DNA from: Eubacterium sp.
GTDB lineage: Bacteria > Bacillota > Clostridia > Lachnospirales > Lachnospiraceae
Assembly (NCBI GenBank): GCA_017616955.1
Contig: JAFZXD010000108.1
Span: 1-6,171, forward strand
Direction of reading: 5' to 3'
Length of the DNA: 6,171 nt
The translations under genes and the position numbers were made by a program. Below the pieces are notes generated by a model. The model was not told the origin of the DNA. It saw only the letters and a program-made list of their open reading frames with translations, and ran no database searches. Below are positions 1 through 5,855 of the stretch, piece by piece. Numbering within the stretch: position 1 is the first letter of the stretch; each line of letters begins with the position of its first letter.

Positions 1-4
1 CAGC

Positions 5-1105
5 TTAGATACCGTAGTTATCTACATCTTCCTGTGTAATTGTTGAAGCATCGAAGCCTTTCTCTTCCATGATGATTGTCTTCTCTGCAGGTGTTCCGCC
101 TGACTCAAGAGTCTTGATAACTTCATCAATGTACTTAGCCTGGAAAGGATTACACTGTCCATCATAGTTCCAGTTCTTGTTGAGGAGCTCTTCGAGTGCC
201 CACTTGTTGCAGTCAAATCCCATTACTACTACGTCTTTATCAACACCGTGTGAGATGTTAGCCTTATCAAGTGCTGCTACAGCACCCTTAGCCATATCGT
301 CGTTCTCTGCATAGATTACGTTGAACTTCTCACCTGAATCGATAACTGACTTAACGATCTGCTCTGCCTTCTCTGCGTTCCACTCAGCTGTCTGCTGTGT
401 AACGATCTTCCATCCATTCTCCTGAGCTAATGTATCAAGTGCTCCTGATCTACCCTGCTGAGCAGCTGATCCCATAACACCCTGAAGATGAATGATATTG
501 TATTCTGAAAGATTCTGATCCTTTAACCAGTTAGCTGCTGTCTCACCTTCCTTGTTCATATCTGAAACGATAGAAGCTGCATAAAGGCTGTCACTAGCAT
601 CTATTGTACGGTCAAAAAGAATAACCTGAATTCCTGCATCCTGTGCATCTTTAAGAACGCCGTCCCAACCAGATGTATCAGCTGCTGAAAGAAGAAGATA
701 ATCAACACCATCCTGGATAAACTTCTCTGCTGCTGTAATCTGCTCATCATTCTTAAGACTGTAAGCAAATGAAGCTTCATATCCGTTCTCAGCTGTAAAC
801 ATAGCCTTGAGATCCTTGTCATTTGCTGTACGATATCCGGATTCATTAGGATCGTTATTGATGATACCAACTTTTATCTTCTCACCACTTGATGTTCCTG
901 CATCTGCTGCAGCTGTATCTTCTGAAGCTGTATCTGCTGTTTCAGCTACTTCTTCAACTTCTTCTACTACTGTATCTGTATCAGGAGTTTCAGCAGCACC
1001 GCTATCAGATCCTGTCTTTGCAGCTCCGCCACCACAAGCTGTAAGTCCTACAGCCATAGTAGTAGCTACTACAGTTGCGAGTATTCTTTTTCCGAATTTT
1101 CTCAT
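5..1105 (-). CDS. Sugar ABC transporter substrate-binding lipoprotein, YtfQ-like (Peripla_BP_4 family)
   Basis: A complete 366-residue lipoprotein that should capture a sugar outside the membrane and hand it to an ABC importer. Residues 1-23 are a lipoprotein signal peptide with lipobox LTAC, so Cys24 is the lipidated N-terminus. Residues 25-75 form a low-complexity Ala/Glu/Thr/Asp tether, and the two-lobed binding fold starts near residue 77. Residues matching the hexose-binding pattern of E. coli YtfQ are ESGYR (Arg92), FDRTID (Asp165-Arg166), QQGRSG (Arg219), AENDD (Asn268-Asp269), GFDCN (Asp298) and GQCNP (Asn319). The ATG is supported by GGAGGG at 1114-1119, 8 nt upstream. Its Ile, Tyr and Asn codons favour ATC, TAC and AAC more than those of the upstream genes, which suggests high expression. 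It lies 249 nt after the sensor operon with its own candidate promoter. The ATPase and permease genes probably follow beyond the left edge. The family is clear. The sugar is not; galactofuranose, galactose or another hexose are all possible. Confidence 0.92.
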   Translation of the reverse strand: MRKFGKRILATVVATTMAVGLTACGGGAAKTGSDSGAAETPDTDTVVEEVEEVAETADTASEDTAAADAGTSSGEKIKVGIINNDPNESGYRTANDKDLKAMFTAENGYEASFAYSLKNDEQITAAEKFIQDGVDYLLLSAADTSGWDGVLKDAQDAGIQVILFDRTIDASDSLYAASIVSDMNKEGETAANWLKDQNLSEYNIIHLQGVMGSAAQQGRSGALDTLAQENGWKIVTQQTAEWNAEKAEQIVKSVIDSGEKFNVIYAENDDMAKGAVAALDKANISHGVDKDVVVMGFDCNKWALEELLNKNWNYDGQCNPFQAKYIDEVIKTLESGGTPAEKTIIMEEKGFDASTITQEDVDNYGI

Positions 1106-1140
1106 ATTAAAAACCCTCCATAAAAGATATAAGTTTGTCC

Positions 1141-1162
1141 TGTTCGGATCACCGTCCGAACA
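1141..1162. repeat. Perfect 8-bp inverted repeat in the leader of the transport binding-protein gene
   Basis: TGTTCGGA at 1141-1148 and TCCGAACA at 1155-1162 are exact reverse complements separated by 6 nt. The element ends 35 nt before the ATG and lies outside the ribosome binding site. It is GC-richer than the surrounding spacer. No run of U follows on the minus strand, so it is not an intrinsic terminator. It could be a two-fold symmetric operator for a repressor acting just downstream of the start site. It could equally be a 5' stem-loop protecting an abundant mRNA. It does not match the catabolite-response (cre) consensus. Confidence 0.75.
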
Positions 1163-1186
1163 TTATCTTCGTTACTTGATGTGCAA

Positions 1187-1215
1187 ACTATATCAAATCA
1201 TGAAAGGGTTTAATA
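1187..1215 (-). promoter_or_regulatory. Candidate extended -10 promoter for the transport binding protein
   Basis: Read on the minus strand, TATAGT at 1192-1187 is preceded by TG at 1195-1194, giving the extended -10 form TG-N-TATAGT. The hexamer 17 nt further upstream (1215-1210, TATTAA) is a poor match to TTGACA. A weak -35 with an extended -10 is what an activator-dependent promoter often looks like, which fits control by the AraC-type regulator encoded upstream. Transcription would start near 1180 and leave a leader of about 75 nt containing the inverted repeat at 1141-1162. This was called by eye in AT-rich DNA, so other positions are possible. Confidence 0.4.
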
Positions 1216-1253
1216 CGGAATATAATTTGATTTTTTTTTAAATTTTTATCATC

Positions 1254-1283
1254 GGATATTAACCGTTATAATAATGGATATAA
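1254..1283. repeat. Pair of GGATAT direct repeats 22 bp apart flanking a partial palindrome
   Basis: GGATATTA at 1254-1261 and GGATATAA at 1276-1283 are direct repeats offset by 22 bp, about two helical turns. Between and partly within them, CCGTTAT-A-ATAATGG (1263-1277) is an imperfect palindrome with one mismatched pair. The element lies about 40-70 bp upstream of the candidate -35 region of the binding-protein promoter. Direct repeats spaced by about two turns are a common target form for AraC-family proteins, whose two helix-turn-helix units contact successive major grooves. The assignment as an operator is inference, and chance similarity in AT-rich DNA is possible. Confidence 0.35.
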
Positions 1284-1300
1284 GATTTTTTTCGTTTTTT

Positions 1301-1342
1301 TATGATTTGTATGATTTTTTATTAAAAGTATGATTTTTTATT
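1301..1342. repeat. 15-bp perfect direct repeat with a third partial copy, possible operator
   Basis: GTATGATTTTTTATT occurs exactly at 1309-1323 and again at 1328-1342, an offset of 19 bp. A shorter copy, TATGATTT, sits at 1301-1308. The repeats begin 12 bp past the stop codon of the sensor lipoprotein gene and lie well upstream of the candidate promoter at 1187-1215. They are interleaved with T tracts at 1286-1292, 1295-1301, 1315-1320 and 1334-1339, whose centres are about one or two helical turns apart. This may be a binding array for the regulator encoded upstream, intrinsically bent DNA, or both. No GC-rich terminator hairpin is visible in this stretch. Confidence 0.55.
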
Positions 1343-1354
1343 TAACAAGTATTT

Positions 1355-2440
1355 TTAATACTCTCTTTCGTCCAGAATATCCTGTGTCAACATAGTAATA
1401 TCATATTCCTCTCCGTCTATCGTAATGCTCTTAACAGTCGGATCCGAGGTAAATGCCTTCTCACTGACATAAGTATACTTCTCAACTTTCTCTTTATTCT
1501 TCACCGAATTGATTATATTTAAAACTTCGTTTCCCTGAAGAGGATTACACTCTACATCAAGAGCAATCTTTCCTTCCAAAACTTTCGAAAGTCCGGAATG
1601 TGCCGCATCAAATGAGATAATCATAATCTCACCGTCTTTTATATTTGTTCCTACTTTTTTACCAGCCTCTTCTATGGCCTCGATAGCACCTATTGCTTCA
1701 TTGTCATTTTCAGAATAGACAACATTTATATTGTCATATCTCTGAAGAAGGATTTCCATTACTTCCTTTGCTTTGGTCTGCGCATAGTCGGCAGGTACAC
1801 ATTCCAATATATTCCATCCGTATTCATTTGCTCCCTCGATCAGGCCGTTGGTTCTTCCTATCTGAGCCGTAGCTCCAAGGGTTCCCTGAATATCGACTAT
1901 ATGAATATCTTTGGGTGATATACCTTTAGCTTGCGTAAAACTGTTAAGCCACTCGCAAGCCACGTGAGCTTCCTTCTTGAAATCAGATCCAACCCAGGCT
2001 GTAAAAAGCGACTTATCCTCAACATCTACCATTCGGTCAACTATAACTACCGGAATACCGGCATTCTGAGCCTCCTCAAGTACCGTATCCCATCCCGTCT
2101 CCATAACCGGAGCCAGTACTATACAGTCAACCTCCTGCTGGGTAAAATTCCTTATGGCTATGATCTGCTTATCCTGTTTCTGCTGAGCATCATCAAACAT
2201 AAGCTCTATTCCATTCTCACGAGTAAGACTGTTCTTTATCGAGTCGGTATTTGCCACTCTCCAGTCAGATTCAGCTCCCAGCTGCGAGAATCCTACTGTT
2301 ATCATATTGCTCTGTCTATATCTGTCTATATATGGATTATCTTCATCTTCACTTGCTTTACCACACCCCGTGGATACAGATGCCACAAGGAGCAGCAATG
2401 TCAATAAAGTTGACACTCTGTTTTTCATTTTTCTTCTCAC
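1355..2440 (-). CDS. YtfQ-like sugar-binding lipoprotein in the sensor operon, probable sensory binding protein
   Basis: A complete 361-residue lipoprotein of the same family as the one at 5-1105 but closer to E. coli YtfQ in sequence pattern. Residues 1-25 are a lipoprotein signal with lipobox STGC, so Cys26 is the anchor. Only about 20 residues separate it from the binding fold. Matches to the YtfQ pattern include VGFSQLGAESDWR (Trp60-Arg61), QQKQDKQI, VDRMVDVEDKSL (Asp135-Arg136), IQGTLGATAQIGR (Arg196), SENDN (Asn245-Asp246), SFD (Asp278) and ECNP. The start is GTG, chosen because GAGG at 2449-2452 sits 8 nt upstream; the ATG at codon 5 is too far from it. It begins 18 nt after the kinase stop. 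This placement, together with a second binding protein for transport next door, suggests it presents sugar to the kinase, as AraP and XylFII do. A transport role cannot be excluded. Confidence 0.9.
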   Translation of the reverse strand: MRRKMKNRVSTLLTLLLLVASVSTGCGKASEDEDNPYIDRYRQSNMITVGFSQLGAESDWRVANTDSIKNSLTRENGIELMFDDAQQKQDKQIIAIRNFTQQEVDCIVLAPVMETGWDTVLEEAQNAGIPVVIVDRMVDVEDKSLFTAWVGSDFKKEAHVACEWLNSFTQAKGISPKDIHIVDIQGTLGATAQIGRTNGLIEGANEYGWNILECVPADYAQTKAKEVMEILLQRYDNINVVYSENDNEAIGAIEAIEEAGKKVGTNIKDGEIMIISFDAAHSGLSKVLEGKIALDVECNPLQGNEVLNIINSVKNKEKVEKYTYVSEKAFTSDPTVKSITIDGEEYDITMLTQDILDEREY

Positions 2441-2452
2441 AAGAAATACCTC
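2441..2452 (-). promoter_or_regulatory. Ribosome binding site that fixes the GTG start of the sensory binding protein
   Basis: GAGG at 2452-2449 on the minus strand lies 8 nt before the GTG at 2440 and only 7 nt after the TAG of the kinase gene. Its distance from the next in-frame ATG (2428) is 20 nt, which is too long. The GTG is therefore the likely start, adding Met-Arg-Arg-Lys in front of the internal Met and giving a normal positively charged signal-peptide start. Confidence 0.65.
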
Positions 2453-2458
2453 GTTTAT

Positions 2459-3907
2459 CTATACCTGTGGAATACGTACAGTTACAACAGTTCCTTCACC
2501 ATACTTACTCTCTACAGTCATTCCATATGATGTACCGTACAGCATCTGCAGTCGTTTTTCCACATTTGCCATACCGAATCCACTTTGATCATCCTGAATA
2601 AGATTTCCGGCAATCAGCGAACGGAGTTTCTCCAACTCTTCCTCATTCATACCGATTCCGTTATCTTCTACGTTAAAGACTATATCTTTTCCGTCCAGTC
2701 TGCCGCATACTTTTATCAAGCCCTGTCCACGCTTATTCTTTATACCGTGATAGAGGGCATTTTCAACTATAGGCTGAAGTGTAAGTTTCTGAATGTGATA
2801 GTCCAGAATCTCTTCTTCAAAATCTATCTCATAATCCATGATATCCTGATATCTGTAGTGCTGTATCTCCAGATAACTCTTAACATGTTCTCTTTCATTT
2901 CTGATGGTTATCTCACTCTGTCCCTTACTTAGCGAGATTCGGAAGAAGCTCGACAGTTCCTGTATGACCTGAATTGCTTTCTGGTTTTCTCCTGATTCAG
3001 TCATCCATATGATGGCATCAAGTGTATTGTACAGGAAATGTGGATTTATCTGTTCCTGAAGAAGTCTGAGTTCCGCATCCTTGGCATTTTCCTGTTCCTT
3101 ATGGATGTCCTCGATAAGAGTTTCAATCTCCTTAACCATGCTGTTGAAACTTTCGGCCAGCGTTTCCATCTCATCGTTACTGTTGGTATGATAAGATACA
3201 CTAAAGTCTCCGCCCGCGAATTTTTCCGTCATATCACAAAGCTCGGTAATAGGCTCTGTAATCCTTCTGGAAAGTCTCTTCGATATAACGTAGATAAATA
3301 TGATACTGAGAATAAGGACAAGAATAAGTATTCTCATAGTTGTAAGAAGACTGGCCGCAACCTCTCGTCTCAGCATCTCCATATTTGTCGCTTCATCATA
3401 TACGTATTTCTGAATATCATCCTGAATAAGAGACGTAAGTGTACGGATGTTCATGTCGAGCATTTCCATATTCTCGTCGTAATGTCCACCCTCTTCTACG
3501 TTCTTCAGGATATCATCAACTCGTTCATCCAGTATCCCAAGAAGTTTTATAAGTGCATTCAGATCCGCCTTAACGTTTTGTTCGGTTGTCCTGCTTCGAA
3601 GCTCATCAAAATGTACCACCGCCGCGCTTATAAGCGCCTTAGGATCTTCACCTTCAAGTTTCTTCTCAGGATCGGTCCAGTTTGCCGAACCTATGATGAT
3701 TCTATACATCATCTCATCCATAGAATCCTTGAAGCTCATATTGTATTCGTTGGCACTCGTGATATTTCTTACCAGAAGATCATACTCCTGATAATATCCG
3801 TATAACCTGGTGACGGCAAATGCAAAAAGACCTATCAGTGGGATTACGCATATCCATATATAGGTTATGAGTTTAGACTGGATTTTACTGTTTTTCTTCT
3901 TGTTCAC
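2459..3907 (-). CDS. Membrane sensor histidine kinase, LytS/YesM type
   Basis: A complete 482-residue kinase of the His_kinase (PF06580) class. Transmembrane helix 1 spans about residues 12-34 and helix 2 about 187-209. They enclose an extracellular region of roughly 150 residues that looks mostly helical and carries no Cache signature that I recognise. A HAMP linker (about 210-263) and a coiled segment (264-284) lead to the phosphoacceptor motif QINPHFLYNTLDAI with His290. The ATP-binding domain shows VENALYHG (Asn383), DNGIGM (415-420) and GFGMANVEKRL (from Gly443). The start is GTG, preceded immediately by an in-frame TAG, so no longer form is possible. The gene follows the regulator by 7 nt and precedes the sugar-binding lipoprotein by 18 nt. 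It should phosphorylate the regulator at 3915-5612. With a plain extracellular domain and a co-encoded binding protein, sensing through that partner is the likely mode, as in XylFII-LytS. Confidence 0.95.
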   Translation of the reverse strand: MNKKKNSKIQSKLITYIWICVIPLIGLFAFAVTRLYGYYQEYDLLVRNITSANEYNMSFKDSMDEMMYRIIIGSANWTDPEKKLEGEDPKALISAAVVHFDELRSRTTEQNVKADLNALIKLLGILDERVDDILKNVEEGGHYDENMEMLDMNIRTLTSLIQDDIQKYVYDEATNMEMLRREVAASLLTTMRILILVLILSIIFIYVISKRLSRRITEPITELCDMTEKFAGGDFSVSYHTNSNDEMETLAESFNSMVKEIETLIEDIHKEQENAKDAELRLLQEQINPHFLYNTLDAIIWMTESGENQKAIQVIQELSSFFRISLSKGQSEITIRNEREHVKSYLEIQHYRYQDIMDYEIDFEEEILDYHIQKLTLQPIVENALYHGIKNKRGQGLIKVCGRLDGKDIVFNVEDNGIGMNEEELEKLRSLIAGNLIQDDQSGFGMANVEKRLQMLYGTSYGMTVESKYGEGTVVTVRIPQV

Positions 3908-3924
3908 CTAAGTTCTAAGACTCC
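3908..3924 (-). promoter_or_regulatory. Distant ribosome binding site of the kinase gene, overlapping the regulator's last codons
   Basis: AAGGAG ending at 3921 on the minus strand is the last Lys-Glu pair of the regulator and the only Shine-Dalgarno match before the kinase. It sits 13 nt from the GTG start at 3907, longer than the usual 5-9 nt. Two TAG codons (3917-3915 and 3910-3908) separate the reading frames. The long spacing and GTG codon suggest weak or coupled initiation, which would keep the kinase scarcer than the regulator. Confidence 0.5.
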
Positions 3925-5612
3925 TTTTTGGCCCTTCTGTATTCCTTCGGCGTCATGCCCTGTGTTTTCTTAAATATATAACTGAAATAATGCGGATCTC
4001 TGTAGCCAACCTCGAATCCAACCTCTGAAGTTTTCATTGAAGTACACACAAGAAGATCCTTTGCTTTCTCCATACGTACTGTTGTAAGGTAATCGATAAA
4101 TGTCTCTCCCGTTTCTTTTCTGAAAACAGCACTGAAATGATTTGAACTGACATTTACATTTGATGCTACCGAAAGAAGTGACATATCTTCATTCTGATAA
4201 TTCTCCTGAATGTACTTCTTAGCTTTTTCTATTATCTCGGTATACTTCTTATCAGACATCTGATTTCTGTAATCTATCGCCAGTCTCAAAAGTCCGTTGA
4301 TATACTGACTCGCCTTATCAGTAGATCCGCTGAAGCTCACCGGATCACTGTATTCACCCAGAATATCAGATATATTATCTTTACTTATTCTCAGATTCTC
4401 CAGAAATGCAACCGTACTGAGCATTGATTCAACAAGTACATACTGACGAAGAAGTATAGATTCAACTGCTTCCTTACCCATGCTGGCAAAGTATTCTTCT
4501 ACAAGGTCATCAACTTCAGAGATGGTTCCACTCTTAAGAAAGTGGTAAATGGTTTTCTGGGATATCATTTTTATATCCACATTATTTATATCGAATTTAC
4601 TGATATCAGGATTTTTGATACCTGTTTCTTTCACCTCAGCATTCTTCTCTGCTCGTATCGTTTCTCCTATTCGATCTCTCTGCAGTGTATTCTCACCATA
4701 GAATACATAACTGTCATCGCACATGTAACGCTCGGCAAACTTTCTGCTGGCATCGGCATAAGAAGCATTTACATCCCTAAGTCTTTCAACAGGTTTTCCG
4801 ACGGATATGTAGAATATCCTGTCAGGATAATTCTTCATAAGAGCTTTTATATCATCTATTCCCTTATGGATATTTTTTTCTATATCTTCCATAGAATCAG
4901 CTCTCTCCAGGAAGCAGAGAACGTCACCGACCTGTTCATAGAGATAAACATGATCAACATCCGCATAGATCTCACGTATCCTGCTGTATATCTCTTCACT
5001 TACACCTGAATATTCATCTACTTCAGCAGACTTCTCGTTTTTTGGAAATACCTGCATAAGAAGAACTGTATAGTATGCAGCCGTAATGTCTATTCCCAGA
5101 TTCTTACTCTGAGACAGAGCATCTCCTATAGACAGCTTTCCATCAATCATGTCATGAATAAACTTTTGCTGTTCAAGAATTCTGATTTCTTCCATATCTC
5201 TCAGATATTTAGACCTGAGCTCTTCTTCACGTCGGTCATTTCTTATCGAATCAGCGATGGTATTCAGCTGACTCATCAGATTTTCACCTGAAACGGGTTT
5301 TAATATATATTCCTCAACGCCTATACTTATAGCCTGTTTTGCATAATTAAAATCGTCATATCCACTCAGAACTACGATTTTAGTCTTGGGAAGCTCATTT
5401 TTAACAAGCTTAGCAAGCTCCAGTCCATCCATAAAAGGCATACGAATATCCGTGATAAGTATATCAGGCTTCGTCTTGACTATCTTGGGATAAGCCATCT
5501 CACCATCGCCTGCTTCGCCGACCAGCTCAAATCCATTTGCTTCCCAGTTGACCGACTTCTTTATACCCTCACGGATTGCATACTCATCTTCTACCAAAAA
5601 AACTTTAATCAT
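3915..5612 (-). CDS. Response regulator, YesN type, with AraC-family DNA-binding domain
   Basis: A complete 565-residue regulator and the first gene of the sensor operon. The receiver domain (about 1-120) has the acidic pair Glu8-Asp9, phosphoacceptor Asp55 in ITDIRMP, Ser83 in VLSGYDDF and Lys105 in ILKPV, all the residues needed for phosphotransfer. A helical charged linker (about 120-155) and a middle region of roughly 300 residues follow. The C-terminal AraC domain (about 457-563) has both helix-turn-helix units, including VASNVNVSSNHFSAVFRKETG and VGFEVGYRDPHYFSYIFKK. ATG at 5612 was chosen because the receiver fold starts at once with MIKVFLVEDE. A TTG start at 5633 would add seven unneeded residues and lacks a ribosome binding site. 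The Shine-Dalgarno (GGGTG, 5 nt upstream) is modest. The regulator probably activates the adjacent sugar-uptake gene at 1105. Confidence 0.95.
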   Translation of the reverse strand: MIKVFLVEDEYAIREGIKKSVNWEANGFELVGEAGDGEMAYPKIVKTKPDILITDIRMPFMDGLELAKLVKNELPKTKIVVLSGYDDFNYAKQAISIGVEEYILKPVSGENLMSQLNTIADSIRNDRREEELRSKYLRDMEEIRILEQQKFIHDMIDGKLSIGDALSQSKNLGIDITAAYYTVLLMQVFPKNEKSAEVDEYSGVSEEIYSRIREIYADVDHVYLYEQVGDVLCFLERADSMEDIEKNIHKGIDDIKALMKNYPDRIFYISVGKPVERLRDVNASYADASRKFAERYMCDDSYVFYGENTLQRDRIGETIRAEKNAEVKETGIKNPDISKFDINNVDIKMISQKTIYHFLKSGTISEVDDLVEEYFASMGKEAVESILLRQYVLVESMLSTVAFLENLRISKDNISDILGEYSDPVSFSGSTDKASQYINGLLRLAIDYRNQMSDKKYTEIIEKAKKYIQENYQNEDMSLLSVASNVNVSSNHFSAVFRKETGETFIDYLTTVRMEKAKDLLVCTSMKTSEVGFEVGYRDPHYFSYIFKKTQGMTPKEYRRAKKES

Positions 5613-5662
5613 AATAACACCCAATAACTTCAATACGTTGCAATAAGAAACTCACTCTTGTC

Positions 5663-5692
5663 ATTATAATCGTATCGAAGAAATTGTGTCAA
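5663..5692 (-). promoter_or_regulatory. Near-consensus housekeeping promoter of the regulator-kinase-lipoprotein operon
   Basis: Read on the minus strand, TTGACA (5692-5687) and TATAAT (5668-5663) both match the vegetative sigma consensus exactly, with an 18-nt spacer. Transcription would start near 5656 and give a leader of about 44 nt before the regulator ATG at 5612. Exact hexamers suggest steady, activator-independent expression of the sensing genes. An ATGATTTGA sequence overlapping the -35 (5697-5689) also appears at 1201-1193 by the binding-protein promoter and could mark autoregulation. Confidence 0.8.
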
Positions 5693-5738
5693 ATCATATA
5701 TGTTGTTTTCTATCTACAGAAGTCTCTCACGCCTCAAT

Positions 5739-5810
5739 GTTACATCTTTGTTACAACTTTGATGTTTATAAGATGAATGTTATATGTTTCGTTACATTAT
5801 AGTTACAACT
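5739..5810 (+). repeat. Duplicated pair of GTTACA half-sites upstream of the secreted-protein gene
   Basis: Two 20-bp units share the form GTTACAT-N4-GTTACAACT, at 5739-5758 (N4 = CTTT) and 5791-5810 (N4 = TATA). Within each unit the half-sites are 11 bp apart, and the units are 52 bp apart, about five helical turns. Such 11-bp direct repeats are the known target form of OmpR-family response regulators. The first unit reads TGTTAC-N5-TGTTAC, which fits the Bacillus WalR consensus; read as TTACAT-N5-TTACAA it also resembles a PhoP box. Possible -10 hexamers are TATAAG at 5767-5772 and TATAGT at 5798-5803. The first would place unit one over the -35; the second lies inside unit two. The controlling regulator is not in this window. 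Confidence 0.7.
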
Positions 5811-5841
5811 CGGAAGCCAAAGTTAAAGAGATAAAATCAAC

Positions 5842-5848
5842 AGGAGGT
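5842..5848 (+). promoter_or_regulatory. Strong ribosome binding site of the secreted-protein gene
   Basis: AGGAGGT lies 7 nt before the ATG at 5856. It is a near-perfect complement to the 16S rRNA 3' end and fixes the start of an otherwise unrecognised open frame. Confidence 0.85.
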
Positions 5849-5855
5849 ATTTTAT

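Noticed and set aside
22..870. Short minus-strand frames at 22-216 and 601-870
   Set aside because: They are out-of-frame readings of the transport lipoprotein gene, with Ser/Leu/Gln-rich content and no start signals.
1106..1200. Riboswitch in the leader of the transport lipoprotein gene
   Set aside because: Only a single hairpin is visible in about 75 nt. There is no conserved aptamer core that I recognise and no terminator or sequestering alternative.
807..1241. 144-codon plus-strand open frame over the lipoprotein N-terminus and spacer
   Set aside because: Most of it is the antisense of the Ala/Glu/Thr-rich tether, which gives a biased Ser/Ala/Val translation. There is no domain and no promoter or ribosome binding site support.
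1931..2932. Overlapping plus-strand open frames antisense to the sensory lipoprotein and the kinase
   Set aside because: They overlap one another in different frames and face two clearly real minus-strand genes. Their translations look like random AT-rich sequence.
3038..3805. 255-codon plus-strand open frame
   Set aside because: It lies wholly antisense to the histidine kinase, whose catalytic motifs are intact. The translation is Cys/Phe/His/Ile-rich, shows no domain and has no convincing ribosome binding site. It is a shadow of the kinase.
4542..5009. 155-codon plus-strand open frame antisense to the regulator
   Set aside because: It is Ile/Tyr/Phe-rich noise opposite the middle region of an intact regulator.
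5613..5633. TTG start adding seven residues to the regulator
   Set aside because: There is no Shine-Dalgarno before the TTG, and receiver domains of this family begin directly with the MIKVFLVEDE-type strand at the downstream ATG.
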